Positions 42,384 to 52,046 of a stretch of 64,000 nucleotides of DNA are shown in pieces. This stretch comes from CAVZBT01 sp963773605 (GTDB lineage: Bacteria > Acidobacteriota > UBA6911). Positions within the stretch are counted from its first letter, which is position 1. Every line of letters starts with the position of its first letter. The notes beneath the pieces were generated by a model. The model was not told where the DNA came from. It searched no databases and saw only the letters and a program-made list of their open reading frames with translations. Where the stretch lies: positions 1,178,001 to 1,242,000 of the forward strand of contig CAVZBT010000012.1 in the NCBI GenBank assembly GCA_963773605.1, read 5' to 3'. The translations under genes were made by a program, and so were the position numbers.

Positions 42384-42752
42384 TTAACCTGTTTGGAATA
42401 TTGGCGCCGACGGGCATCGGGAATGGGTGCGAGCACGGCAGCCAGGGGTGCAGCGAAGCGGAACCCCCTTTGGTGTTCCCACATAGTATCTGCCGGGCAA
42501 TGCGGCCAGACAACGGCGGGGGCAGCAGCAAGTGTCAGGCGCATCGGAGCAGAGGCGGCCGGCAATGAAGCTGCCCGAGTCCAGTAGTCTCGCGAACCGG
42601 GATTCGAGCCGGTAGCGGGGACTATGGACGTGACGCGTACAGTCAGCCGCCGGCTCGGGCACTTTGCCTTGTTCGGGGTCCTTCCCTGCTGCGGCTGCGC
42701 CCAGCGGCATCAGAACAGCCAGCAACATCGCGGCCAACGATCCTGCCTGCAA
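42384..42752 (-). CDS. Possible small secreted cysteine-rich protein
   Basis: A TTG start at 42752 follows GGAAGGAG at good spacing; an internal ATG at 42728 is the alternative. The N-terminus (LAAMLLAVLMPLGAAAAG) is signal-peptide-like, and the rest has about nine cysteines including a CCC run. The second half has low-quality composition, so a frameshift or decay is likely. No family is recognised. It ends three bases before the EEP gene start, which would make a two-gene unit if real. Confidence 0.35.
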   Translation of the reverse strand: MQAGSLAAMLLAVLMPLGAAAAGKDPEQGKVPEPAADCTRHVHSPRYRLESRFARLLDSGSFIAGRLCSDAPDTCCCPRRCLAALPGRYYVGTPKGVPLRCTPGCRARTHSRCPSAPIFQTG

Positions 42753-43359
42753 CTGATACTCCTTCCCCTTGCGGCCGCGCCTGCTGATGGGCGAATTGCT
42801 CCGCTCTGAACACCTCGCCGGTTCAGTGACACCGATTCGGTTATCGCGGCCACCTCCGCCCTTACCGGCCTGGTGGCGGCTATTTCACCAGTGCGGCGAC
42901 GAGCTTCGTCGAATTTCCGTCGGACCTGCCCCCTGTCCACATCCAGAATTCGCTCAACGGTTTGTCGAGGCTCGGAGCCGCAGGTTGGAGGAGATCGGCC
43001 CGCCGGCCGTTTGACAAACAGCGGCACAATTGCGGTTTTTCCTGAGCATCATTTGCAGGAATCACCCGATGTTGGTCCCGGATCCTGGGTTCTAACATTC
43101 GGTGTGGAGTAGATCCAGGAACTCGCTCAGTTGACGATTTCTGTGAGCCGGGACTGGAGCAGACTGTCCGCCGCAACCCCCGGTCCCCCAACCCCCGCTC
43201 CAAACCCACAAACATGGCGACGGGCTTCCTGCGTCTCACGGCCGATATCGACCCGCCGACGCCGTCACCCACAATTCACCGGGTTGCTTAAGTCGATAAA
43301 CGAGCGACGGATGGACGGTGGGGAGACCCGTCTGTCCGGTAATTGAAAGGCTGAATCTA
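42753..43359 (+). other. Intergenic region, no gene recognised
   Basis: Several frames of 60-130 codons occur on both strands, none with motifs or ribosome sites. It is the divergent control region between the EEP unit (minus) and the ATP-grasp pair (plus). Confidence 0.3.
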
Positions 43360-44577
43360 ATGCCCAAGGACCTAATACTGGCATGTGTGATGGGGAACAT
43401 GGACCTGGTCCGCCCGTTAGGAATGGCCGGGATACCGTGCGCTGTGGTTGCCCGCCCGCATACTTCGCCTTGTTTCTCGCGGTTCGTCCGAACGACGATC
43501 GATTGGATCGACTCGGACGAACGTCCGGACGAGATGGTGGAGGCGTTGATGCGCTTCGGCGAAAGCCAGAGCAGTCCCCCTGTCCTCTTCTACCAGGAGG
43601 ATCGCGACCTGCGGCTGGTCTCTCGATATCGCGACCGCCTGCGGCAAGCCTTCCGGTTTGTCGTGCCCAACCCGGAACTGGTGGAAAACCTGGCAGACAA
43701 GGAGCGCTTTCAGCCGTTGGCGGAACGCCTCGACCTGCCGGTTCCGGCGACGCGCCGTCTGCGGCCCGCCGACGAAGCTGCGCCCACAGGCAATGTTCTC
43801 TGTTTTCCGGTGGTTATCAAGCCGGTCTGCCGGCTGAACATGGAGCGCTGGGAGCCGATCGCCGGGCTTGCGAAAGCCCGGCGGGTGGACACGCCTGCCG
43901 AGCTGCGCGCTCTCTGGCCCCTGCTCAGGGAAACGGGCATGGACGTCCTGGCGCAGGAGCTGGTTCCTGGCCCGGAGACGCGGGTGGAAAGCTACCATGT
44001 CTATGCGGACGAGCACGGAAAGATCGTCGGGGAGTTCACCGGACGGAAAATACGGACCTATCCTGCGGAGTTTGGCCAAAGCACGGCGCTGCTGGTGACC
44101 GAGACGCCCGATGTCGCAGAACTGGGCCGGGACTTTGTACGCCGCCTGAACCTGCATGGAGTAGCTAAGTTCGATTTCAAACGCGGACCGGATCGCAAAC
44201 TTTATCTGCTGGAGGTGAACGCGCGATTCACGCTGTGGCACCATCCCGCTGCGATCGCCGGCGTCAATATCCCTGCAATGGTTTTTGGCGATCTGACAGG
44301 ACATCCCGACCGCGAGGCTCGCCGTGTCCGTCACGGCGTCCGTTGGTGCCGCATGTGGCAGGACAGGCTGGCAGCCACAGGAGAGGGGATGTCGCTGCTG
44401 AGATGGCTCGTCTGGTGGTTGGGCTGCGAAGCGAAGTCCGGCGTAGCCTGGGATGACCCGATGCCGATCATGAGCTCCGCGCTGCGGCGCGTGTCGAGGC
44501 GGCAGCGGTTGCGGAAGCAAGCGGTCAGTGCAACGACTGCCGCGAGAGTAGTGGACGGAGAACTGACGGGGCCCTGA
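43360..44577 (+). CDS. ATP-grasp ligase, first of a tandem pair
   Basis: The protein has 405 residues from the ATG at 43360. An N-terminal Rossmann-like preATP-grasp domain (MPKDLILACVMGNMDLVRPLGMAGIPCAVVA) is followed by the ATP-grasp core: FPVVIKPV (ATP-binding Lys), AQELVPGPETRVESYHVYADEHG, and GVAKFDFKRGPDRKLYLLEVNARF, whose Glu and Asn bind Mg. It should join a carboxylate to an amine or thiol using ATP, as in D-amino acid or peptide ligases. A basic tail of about 40 residues ends the protein. The second ATP-grasp gene starts 44 bp later, suggesting two successive ligations in one pathway. Confidence 0.85.
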   Translation: MPKDLILACVMGNMDLVRPLGMAGIPCAVVARPHTSPCFSRFVRTTIDWIDSDERPDEMVEALMRFGESQSSPPVLFYQEDRDLRLVSRYRDRLRQAFRFVVPNPELVENLADKERFQPLAERLDLPVPATRRLRPADEAAPTGNVLCFPVVIKPVCRLNMERWEPIAGLAKARRVDTPAELRALWPLLRETGMDVLAQELVPGPETRVESYHVYADEHGKIVGEFTGRKIRTYPAEFGQSTALLVTETPDVAELGRDFVRRLNLHGVAKFDFKRGPDRKLYLLEVNARFTLWHHPAAIAGVNIPAMVFGDLTGHPDREARRVRHGVRWCRMWQDRLAATGEGMSLLRWLVWWLGCEAKSGVAWDDPMPIMSSALRRVSRRQRLRKQAVSATTAARVVDGELTGP

Positions 44578-44620
44578 CCGGCCTTGCCAGCCGACGTTTT
44601 CAAGGAAGGTGTACTAATAG

Positions 44621-45885
44621 GTGCATACAGATGTCAGCGATTGCTCTCGAACATACAGCATACCCTTACGTTCTATAGCAGAAAGGACGTGCTATCCATA
44701 TGCGATCATCGTCGGACTGGACAATATCACGGGACTGCAGGCCGCAAGGATCCTGGGGCGCCATGGTGTTCCCATCCGCGGAATCGCGACAGACCCGGGC
44801 ACTACTGCTGCCGGACAAACGTATGCGAGGAGGTTTATGCTGCGGACACGTCCGGCGAGGAGCTTGTCGAGTCACTCTTGGCTTTGAGGACCGAACTGCG
44901 CGAAGACGCAGTATTGTTTCCCTGTACGGACATGAGTGTCCTGCAGATATCTCGCCACCGCGAGGCTCTCCAGGAAGGCTATCTCTTTACGCTGCCGGAT
45001 GCCGAAGTGGTCGAGACGCTCATGGACAAGGTCCGTTTCGATGCGTTTGCCCGGAAAACCGGCCTGCCGGTGCCGGCAACTAATGTACTGAACGACCCTG
45101 GGGATGTGGAGCGGGCGGCCGGAGAGCTGACCTTCCCTTGTATCCTGAAGCCCTCGCTCAAGACGGCAGACTGGGATAAGCACCTCAGATTCAAGGTGCG
45201 CAAGATCGACCATCCGGAAGAGCTGCTTACCGTATATGAGGAATGTTCCGGATGGGCAGAGTCGCTGGTTGTGCAGGAATGGATCGCCGGGACGGATGCC
45301 GACCTGTATACGTGCAACGGCTACTTCGATGCGGGATCGAATCCGCTGGCGGTTTTTACCTCTCGAAAAATCCGACAGTGGCCGCCGGAGTCGGGAACCG
45401 CATCTCTGTGTGAAGCGTGCCACGATGAGACCGTGCTGCAGGCTTGCGTGCGGTTGTTCCAGGCGGCGGGCTATCGGGGACTGGGTGAGCTGGAGATGAA
45501 GCGCGACCGGCGCACCGGCGAGTACCTGATCACCGAGCCGAACGTCGGGCGCCCGACATCCATCTCCCCGCTGGCTGAGGCAGGAGGAGTGGACCTGCAT
45601 TTTCTCGCTTACTGCGATGCGGCCGGCATCTCGCTGCCGACCAACCTGACACAGACAGAGGATGCGGTGAAGTGGATCCACTTCCGCCGCGATCTGCAAT
45701 CTGCGTTCTACTACTGGCGACTGGGCGAGATCACCATTCCGGACTGGTGGCGCTCGCTGCAGGGACGGAAGATAGAGGCAGTCATATCCTGGGCCGATTC
45801 CGGGCCTTGCTGGGGCGAAATACGTCGTGCTCTCAGGCTGTCGTACCGACGACTCCGGTGCCTTGTTAGATCGCTTGTTCGGTAA
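44621..45885 (+). CDS. ATP-grasp ligase, second of a tandem pair, frameshifted near the start
   Basis: The N-terminal domain (YAIIVGLDNITGLQAARILGRHGVPIRGIATD) lies in the frame opened by a GTG at 44621. A shift at about 44795 leads into the frame that carries EEVYAADTSGEELVESLLAL and the rest to 45885. ATP-grasp motifs include FPCILKPSLKTADWDK, VVQEWIAGTDADLYTCNGYFD and GLGELEMKRDRRTGEYLITEPNVGRPT. Length is about 421 residues, similar to its neighbour, of which it is a diverged paralogue. Substrates are unknown. The true start is uncertain because no ATG fits the first frame. Confidence 0.8.
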
Positions 45886-46032
45886 AACCTTACCGATTAG
45901 CGACCCCGGGCCGGTCCGGCACGAGCAGGCTCCGGTCGGGCGCAAAAAGGACGCGAATGCAAGCTGAGGCCCGATCTTAATGAGATCGAGGAAGCCTGGT
46001 CGCATAACCTGACGCCCCGTCTGCGGCGCGAG

Positions 46033-46269
46033 GTGCGCAAAATCATTTTTGACCACTTCGATCTGATCGTGGGAGGATGGCAAAGAGCTCTGGGGGCAAA
46101 GGAAATGAGAGCGACTGAACCACTCACCGCGACAGCCATTGAGACGACGCCGGAGGCACTTGTGCTGGTGCTTGGCGAGCGTAGAGTTCGTCTGCCGGTC
46201 CCCTCGACCTTTGCCTGCGTTCATCCGCGCCCCCACAAACGTTATCGTATTTTCGGAATCCGGTACTAA
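46033..46269 (+). pseudogene. Fragment of a small DUF4160/DUF2442-like gene ended by a dispersed repeat
   Basis: The frame is coding-like from about 45965 (LRPDLNEIEEAWSHNLTPRLRREVRKIIFDHFDLIVGGWQRAL) and continues as RATEPLTATAIETTPEALVLVLGERRVRLP, which recalls small DUF4160 plus DUF2442-type proteins of toxin-antitoxin character. No ATG start exists; GTG 46033 is the only start codon. The last 23 residues are encoded by a repeat also found at 62022-62075, so the natural C-terminus has been replaced. It is probably a remnant. Confidence 0.4.
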
Positions 46270-46270
46270 C
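46205..46270 (+). repeat. Dispersed repeat, copy 1 (GCGTTCATCCGCG element)
   Basis: Positions 46205-46229 (25 bases) and 46254-46267 (14 bases, CGGAATCCGGTACT) recur in inverted orientation at 62051-62075 and 62022-62035. The spacer between the two blocks differs. It lies at the end of the gene fragment described above. Confidence 0.8.
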
Positions 46271-46320
46271 TCTTTACGGATTTGCGCGCGATTTGCATCG
46301 GTTCACATAGGAGGATGCCA

Positions 46321-46764
46321 GTGGAAAATCAGAAGAAATCCCTTACCCTCTCGATCGCCTGGATTGTCCTGCTCGTGTTCGGAATTCTGATGTCGATCAC
46401 GGGGATCGGGTCTCTTGCGGAAGCATACCGCGGGGCGGACCCGTTTCTCGCCGGCGTGACCTACGACCAACTCGCCACCCTCAACCCGGAAATTCCCAAT
46501 ATGCTTCGCGGACGCCGGGCGACGGCAGCGTCGCTTGCGGTCACCTGCGGCGTGCTCCTGTGTTGGATCGCCGCAACAGCCTTCCGGCGACGGGAGCAAT
46601 GGAGCTGGTATGCGCTGCTGTCCGCCTTCGGCTTGGGATCCATCCTGTCGATTCTGCGCGTGCCGGTGCTCGGATATCGTGCAGGCGCGGAAACCGCCGG
46701 TGTGTTCCTGGCTATTCTTGTGATAACACTCGCCATCTCATATCGTGACTTTCGACAAGCTTGA
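46321..46764 (+). CDS. Small four-helix membrane protein of unknown function
   Basis: A GTG start at 46321 is preferred: AGGAGG at 46309-46314 is six bases upstream of it, while the ATG at 46315 directly abuts the Shine-Dalgarno. The product has 147 residues with about four hydrophobic helices (SIAWIVLLVFGILMSITGIG, AASLAVTCGVLLCWIAA, WYALLSAFGLGSILSIL, GVFLAILVITLAISY). No charged catalytic motif is visible and I do not recognise the family. It stands alone between the fragment at 46033 and the ADOP permease. Confidence 0.75.
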   Translation: MENQKKSLTLSIAWIVLLVFGILMSITGIGSLAEAYRGADPFLAGVTYDQLATLNPEIPNMLRGRRATAASLAVTCGVLLCWIAATAFRRREQWSWYALLSAFGLGSILSILRVPVLGYRAGAETAGVFLAILVITLAISYRDFRQA

Positions 46765-46989
46765 GGCAGTTTCCTCCCGGCAACAGACGCCGCTTGCAGG
46801 CAGGGGCAAGGGAGGGGCATCGCAAGAGTGGCAATGCCCTGTTTGAGCTGAGTTTACGGTCAGGTGCTTTCGGCTGCATCCCGGACGCCTCCTCCCGTCG
46901 GCGCCTGCCCCGGTGTGATCCAGCGACAGTCTGAAAACAGGATGCATTTTCATTTCGGCCCTAAGCCCGATAGGATAGTCTAACTGGAC

Positions 46990-49494
46990 ATGACCAATCT
47001 CCTCACGGACCTGCGCTACTCGTTGCGTACGCTGCGCCGCAGCCCCCTGTTTGCTCTTGTCGCCGTCTTCTCGCTGGCGTTGGGCATTGGCGCAAACACG
47101 GCCATCTTTACCCTCATCGACCAGATCCTCCTGCGCCGCCTGCCAGTCAGAGACCCGGGAAACCTGGTGATGCTGTTCCAGCAAGGGCCCCACAACGGCA
47201 GCAACATGGGCACCCGCATGCACTCCTACCCTATCTATCAGGATTACCAGCAGAAGGCCGCTCCGCTCGCGGAGGTGTTATCTCGTCGCCTCGTGACCGC
47301 GTCGATCAGCGTGGATAACCAGACCGAGCGCGTCGACGCCGAAATGGTCTCGGGAAACTTCTTCACGATGCTGGGGGTGAAGCCAGCCGTCGGACGGGTC
47401 TTCAGCTCAGAGGAAGACGACCGTGTCTATCAGGGTCATCCCGTGGTGGTGCTCAGCCATGAGTATTGGTCGACCAGGTTCGCCCGGGATCCGAAGGTTA
47501 TTGGCAAGAAGATCCTGGTCAACAATTACCCCATGACGATCGTGGGGGTATCCGCGGCCGGCTTTGCCGGGCTCGACCCGACGCAGTCGCCTCAGATTCG
47601 CGTCCCCATCCTGATGAAGCCGGCGATGATGCCGGAATGGACATGGCTGCAAGCGGGTGATCGCCGGGCGCGCTGGGTACAGGTGTTCGCGCGCCTGAAG
47701 CCGGGTTACACGGCGGAGTCGGCGCAGCCGTCCCTGCAAGTGTTGTTTCATCAGATCCGCGCCTACGAGGCCACCCTGCCCGCGGCCGCCAAATGGTCGG
47801 CCTACTCCCGCGAACGGTTCCTGAAAGGGACGCTGCACGCGGAGAAGGCCGCTACGGGATACTCCGATCTGCGCAATGACTTCTCGAACGCGCTGCTGGT
47901 GTTGATGGGGATGGTGGGGCTGGTGCTGCTGATCGCCTGCGCCAATGTCGCCAATCTTCTGATCGCGAGGGCCTTCGCGCGGCAGAAGGAAATTTCCGTC
48001 CGCTTGTCGCTCGGGGCCTCGCGCGCGCGTCTCGTGCACCAGTTGCTCGTGGAGAGCGTGGTGCTGTCGCTGGCCGGCGGCGCCGCGGGTGTTGTCCTCG
48101 CTTTCGCCATGACACGCGGGTTGCTGGCGCTCGTCCCCGTGGAGGGGAATCCGCTGCTCATCCGGCCGGAACCGGACGGGCGCATTCTGCTGTTTACGCT
48201 GGCGGTGACCGTTCTCACCGGCATCGTCTTCGGCCTGCTCCCCGCGCTGCGTGCGAGCCGTCCGGATCTCTGGACGTCCCTGAAGGACACGGTGGGATCC
48301 ATTGCCGGCACGGGCAGCTCTTTGTTCCTTCGCAAGGGCTTGATTGCCGCACAGGTGGCGTTGAGCTTTCTCCTGCTGTTTGGGGCCGGGCTGTTCGTGC
48401 GCAGCCTGCAGAATCTGAAGACCACGGAGACCGGCATCCGCGAAATGAGCCATCTCATTACGTTCCAGTTGTCTCCCGCGCTGATTGGATACGACGCGCC
48501 CCGGGTCATGCGCTTCTATCAGCAGCTCCTGGAAAATATCCGGGCGCTTCCGGGTATCAAGTCCGCGGGCCTGCTGCGGGTTCCGCTGCTGCATGGATCG
48601 GAGTGGGACAGCACCACGTCCGTCGAGGGTCACGAGGCCAAGGACGGCGAAGACATGCAGGCGTTCATGAACTCGGTTTCGCCCGGCTATTTTCAGACCA
48701 TGGGGATCCCGCTCCTGGAAGGGCGCGATTTCGACGCACGCGACATGAAGGAAGACTCGAAGGTGGCCATCGTCAACCGCCGCTTCGCTCGACATTTCTT
48801 CGGCGGAAACATTGCGGTCGGGCGCCATCTCGGTTCGGGAGGCGGACCGGACACCAAGCTTGACATCGAGATCGTCGGGGTCGTGGCAGACAGCCTGTAC
48901 GAAGGCCCGCGCGAAGGGGTGCGCCGGCAGGTCTTCATCCCCAATTGGGGAAACGGCTCGGTGGCGTTTTATGTGCGCACATCCTCGGGTTCCGAGTCGT
49001 CGTACCGGGCTTTGCGCAACGAGGTGAAAAAGCTGGACGCGTCCCTGCCCGTATATGAACTGAAGACACTTGAAGCGCAGCTCGATCAAACGCTGCTCAC
49101 GGAACGGCTGATCGCACTGCTCTCTGCGGGTTTCGGTTTTCTCGCTACCGCGCTGGCGGCCATAGGGCTCTACGGCGTGATGGCGTTCGTGGTCGCGCGC
49201 CGCACGAAGGAGCTGGGCGTGCGGCTCGCGCTGGGAGCTCAGCGGAGCTCGGTCATCTGGATCGTCATGAAAGAAGTCCTGGCCCTGCTGGTCATCGGGA
49301 TCGCGCTGGGCGTTCCTTCGGGCCTGATGCTGGGGCGCCTTGTGGCCAGCCAGCTCTACGGCATCCAGGCCAGCGATCCTTCCGTCGCCGTCATAACCGT
49401 CCTGCTGCTCGCCGTCGTGTCAGCCGCTGCCGGAATAATCCCCGCCCACCGCGCCAGCCGCATCGATCCGATTCTGGCGCTTCGTTATGAGTGA
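46990..49494 (+). CDS. ADOP-type ABC permease (MacB/FtsX duplicated)
   Basis: The protein has 834 residues. It starts MTNLLTDLRYSLRTLRRSPLFALVAVFSLALGIGANTAIFTLIDQILLRRLP, the signature of acidobacterial duplicated orphan permeases, with a MacB periplasmic core domain, then an FtsX domain (NVANLLIARAFARQKEISVRLSLGASRARLVHQLL), a second periplasmic domain and a second FtsX domain (VARRTKELGVRLALGAQRSSVIWIVMKE). Such proteins usually lack a linked ATPase and may act in efflux or lipoprotein handling. Unlike the copy at 55339-58074 it has no PadR gene directly upstream and lacks the short N-terminal extension. Confidence 0.93.
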   Translation: MTNLLTDLRYSLRTLRRSPLFALVAVFSLALGIGANTAIFTLIDQILLRRLPVRDPGNLVMLFQQGPHNGSNMGTRMHSYPIYQDYQQKAAPLAEVLSRRLVTASISVDNQTERVDAEMVSGNFFTMLGVKPAVGRVFSSEEDDRVYQGHPVVVLSHEYWSTRFARDPKVIGKKILVNNYPMTIVGVSAAGFAGLDPTQSPQIRVPILMKPAMMPEWTWLQAGDRRARWVQVFARLKPGYTAESAQPSLQVLFHQIRAYEATLPAAAKWSAYSRERFLKGTLHAEKAATGYSDLRNDFSNALLVLMGMVGLVLLIACANVANLLIARAFARQKEISVRLSLGASRARLVHQLLVESVVLSLAGGAAGVVLAFAMTRGLLALVPVEGNPLLIRPEPDGRILLFTLAVTVLTGIVFGLLPALRASRPDLWTSLKDTVGSIAGTGSSLFLRKGLIAAQVALSFLLLFGAGLFVRSLQNLKTTETGIREMSHLITFQLSPALIGYDAPRVMRFYQQLLENIRALPGIKSAGLLRVPLLHGSEWDSTTSVEGHEAKDGEDMQAFMNSVSPGYFQTMGIPLLEGRDFDARDMKEDSKVAIVNRRFARHFFGGNIAVGRHLGSGGGPDTKLDIEIVGVVADSLYEGPREGVRRQVFIPNWGNGSVAFYVRTSSGSESSYRALRNEVKKLDASLPVYELKTLEAQLDQTLLTERLIALLSAGFGFLATALAAIGLYGVMAFVVARRTKELGVRLALGAQRSSVIWIVMKEVLALLVIGIALGVPSGLMLGRLVASQLYGIQASDPSVAVITVLLLAVVSAAAGIIPAHRASRIDPILALRYE

Positions 49495-49933
49495 AGGCGG
49501 AAACGATTTGGGGGAGCCTGCGCCGCGGCGCGTGAGTGAGCGCGGTCACCTGATGCCCCGCCTCGACGAGCGCGCGAACGAGCGGATGGCCCATGGTGCC
49601 CGATCCTCCGGCAACGAATATTCTCATGACGCCGTCCCCCACGCTCGTCGCGCACCATAGCGCAACCGCCGACCCCGCGGCCTCGGTGGCCACCAGCAAC
49701 GCGGCGGTCGTGCCGAACAACGCCCGCCACGGCTCCGCCACATGCCTCACATTATCGGCCCCTGGAATCAGAAAATGATTTGCCAGGCCGAATATCAGCG
49801 CACCGGCCGGCGTGGCCGCGACGACCCAGGCACCGGCCCGCGGCAGCGCCAGGCGCTGCACGATCAGTCCGAGAACCGGCCCGATCAGAATGACGCCGAA
49901 CACAAACAGCATCGACCCGCGGGAGAGCGCCAC
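49391..49933 (-). pseudogene. Membrane-protein fragment joined to a truncated NAD(P)-binding epimerase start
   Basis: The first 98 residues form about three helices (MLFVFGVILIGPVLGLIVQRL, WVVAATPAGALIFGLANHFLI, TTAALLVATEAAGSAVALW). The frame runs straight into MRIFVAGGSGTMGHPLVRALVEAGHQVTALTHAPRR, the GxxGxxG Rossmann start of an NAD-dependent epimerase or reductase. This stops being epimerase-like after about 36 residues, where it reaches the end of the ADOP gene on the other strand. Two genes with a natural ATGA-type overlap have probably been merged by an indel, and the second cut by rearrangement. Confidence 0.5.
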
Positions 49934-50018
49934 GTTGGCGCGGGTGCGCAGTAACCGGCTGCCGCTAGGAGTCGCCTTCGAGGAGGTCGTTCCGGATCCA
50001 GGGAATTGCAGCTTGTTG

Positions 50019-50986
50019 TTATCCGTCGACCATGCGCGTGCAGGTATCGCGTCGCCTTGGAATTTTGAGCGTTATCCTGGTCCCTGTGCCGGGCTCACTC
50101 CACAAATCCAGGGAGCTGTCCAGCATCCGGGCTCGCTCGCACATCGTTGCCAGCCCCAACCCACGGTCTTCCTCCCGGTTGGAATCGAAGCCTTTGCCAT
50201 CGTCCTCCACGACAAGCGAGAGTTCGGATTCGCTTTCCTTGACGGAAACGGACAGATGGGTTGCTTCCGCGTGGTTCTGGACGTTTTCCAGAGCCTCCTG
50301 GAGGATTCGGTACGTGAGAATCCCCTCGGCCCCTTTGAGGAAAAGGTCGACGTCATCGTCGATTGTGACAGTAGTGTTCAGACCGGAGTTCCCGGCGTGG
50401 TCGGCAACAACTCGGCGTGCAGCTGCAGTGAATCCCAGATCTTCCAGAATCGCGGGGCTCAGATCGCGCCACATACGTCGGATATGCCGAACCATGTTGT
50501 CGATTTGCTCCGACGCGCCCCGTAACTCGTGCTGCGCGGCGGACTGATCTTGGTTGATGACGTTTTCCAGCAGTCTCAGCCGCAGTTTCAGCACAATCAG
50601 AGACTGACCTAAATCCTCATGCAGTTCGCGCGAGACGCGTTGCGTCTCCTTTTCTTGCACCGTCAGAAGCTGCGCCGACAGCAGGTGCAGCTGTTCTTCA
50701 GATTGCCGCAAGGCGGCTCCGCAATCTGTTCTTCCAGATACTTTCCGAACTGGAGTAGTTCCGCGTTATGCAGTCGCATTGGACGAAACGTGAACAGATA
50801 CAAGAGATACGAAAGGGGAAACAGCACCAGGATCAGCAGCAGTGAGTCAATCAGGGCCTGCTGCCACAGCGTCAATTGTTCATGAAAGATCGCGAGAACC
50901 AGCATGAGTCCGGTTTCGGCCGCGAAGATCGCTAGCGCCGTAAGGACAAAGAGCAGTATGGGTGTTTGTGAGATGGTCGATCGCAT
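50019..50986 (-). CDS. NarL/DegS-type sensor histidine kinase, one frameshift
   Basis: Two frames join at about 50715: an N-terminal part with two helices (PILLFVLTALAIFAAETGLMLVLAIF, LLLILVLFPLSYLLYLFTF) ending EEQIAE, and a C-terminal part starting LRQSEEQLHLLSAQLL. The HisKA_3 helix has the phospho-acceptor His in VSRELHEDLGQSL, and the ATPase domain has ILQEALENVQNHAEATHL and VVEDDGKGFD plus GLGLATMCERARML. The start is taken at the ATG at 50986; the frame stays open to a GTG at 51049. No response regulator is adjacent, so it is an orphan kinase here. Confidence 0.8.
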
Positions 50987-51364
50987 CCGATGCGATTCCA
51001 GGGGTTGTTCGGCAACCGCGTTATTGGCCACGACTTGCTCCGCGCACACACTAAGCCACGTCGCTGAACGGTGATGCTGGTCGGCAAGGAGAAAGGTCAG
51101 CGTTCGGCGCCAGGTTCCATGATTTCACAGCTTCAAAAACGGCCAAAGCGAAATCTGCCCGGAAGGGTAGGATACGGCAAAACCCTGTACCGCTGCACGT
51201 AGAAAGGAGCCCCGCGGGTAGTTGAATCGGCGGCACTTATGAGGTGATCGAGGACTCCCGGACAGACACGCTCCCACGATACGGCGTTCGAGGAGTAAGT
51301 GCGGCAGCCGGAAGCCAGAAGTCGCAGGCGCTCCATGACCGTTGGGGCAGACGGGGTGTTGACA
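50987..51364 (+). other. Intergenic region between histidine kinase and PadR gene
   Basis: No gene recognised apart from a possible 21-codon extension of the kinase up to 51049. It holds the divergent promoters; the palindrome at 51365 belongs to the PadR side. Confidence 0.3.
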
Positions 51365-51387
51365 TTCTACATGCCATGGGTGTAGAA
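51365..51387 (+). promoter_or_regulatory. PadR-type operator palindrome
   Basis: TTCTACA - nine bases - TGTAGAA is a perfect seven-base inverted repeat ending eight bases before the ATG of the PadR gene. A further TCTACATG half-site lies at 51390-51397. Position suits autoregulation. Confidence 0.6.
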
Positions 51388-51394
51388 CATCTAC

Positions 51395-51757
51395 ATGCAT
51401 AACCAAGACCGCTATCAAAATCGGATTGAATTGCTCCAAGGGACGCTCGACCTGTTGATTCTCCAGACGCTCCAATGGGGCCCCCAGCACGGTTACAGCA
51501 TCAGCCAGGCCATCCGGGCCAACTCGGGTGACGTTTTGCGGGTCGACACCGGCTCGCTCTATCCGGCGCTGCACCGGCTGGAACGACAGAAATGGATCAC
51601 CTCCGGATGGAAGATATCCGGGAACAAACAGCGCACGAAAGTCTATCGCCTGACTGTTGCCGGGAAGAGGCAGCTGCAATCTGAACGTTCGCGCTGGAAG
51701 CGATTCGTGGCAGCCATGGCGAGCGCCATGAACCCGGCCCAGGGTGTGGTAACTTGA
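51395..51757 (+). CDS. PadR-family transcriptional regulator (orphan)
   Basis: The protein has 120 residues. LLQGTLDLLILQTLQWGPQHGYSISQAIRANSGDVLRVDTGSLYPALHRLERQKWI is the PadR winged helix-turn-helix, with the GSLYPALHRLE recognition helix. The C-terminal SGWKISGNKQRTKVYRLTVAGKRQL is the wing and the start of the dimerisation helix. In Acidobacteria PadR genes normally sit directly upstream of ADOP permeases. Here the gene is followed by an inverted repeat and a decayed NHL-repeat gene, so its partner has probably been lost. Confidence 0.9.
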   Translation: MHNQDRYQNRIELLQGTLDLLILQTLQWGPQHGYSISQAIRANSGDVLRVDTGSLYPALHRLERQKWITSGWKISGNKQRTKVYRLTVAGKRQLQSERSRWKRFVAAMASAMNPAQGVVT

Positions 51758-51765
51758 GTTATCGA

Positions 51766-51828
51766 AGAGCCTTTGTTTGCGTATTGAACGTGATTGGTCT
51801 CAAGTTGTTATACGCAGAGAAAGGCTCT
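51766..51828 (+). repeat. Imperfect 19-bp inverted repeat
   Basis: The arms 51766-51784 and 51810-51828 pair at 16 of 19 positions, with a perfect nine-base outer stem (AGAGCCTTT/AAAGGCTCT) and seven-base inner stem (TGCGTAT/ATACGCA) around a 25-base loop. It begins nine bases after the PadR stop. It may be a terminator-like hairpin (a short TTTT follows) or the pair of ends of a very small mobile-element remnant. Confidence 0.6.
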
Positions 51829-52046
51829 GTGTTTTGCTACCTTCGCGAATAATCCGGGTTAATGGTGCGGGAAGCTTGCTCGATTCCATCGGCTGTCCTC
51901 CGGGCGCTTGTCGCGCTGCAGCCAGACGGTATCAAAGCACGTCATGCGAAATCACGCATCCTTGCCGCAAGGACACGGTAAGCTTTGCAGATCCCCTGAC
52001 ACCAAATTGCTACTTGATGAAATAGCTGAGCACGCCCATTTCATCA

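Noticed and set aside
42590..42625. Minus-strand CTCGAATCC resembling a tRNA T-loop
   Set aside because: No cloverleaf can be built around it and it falls in a possible coding frame.
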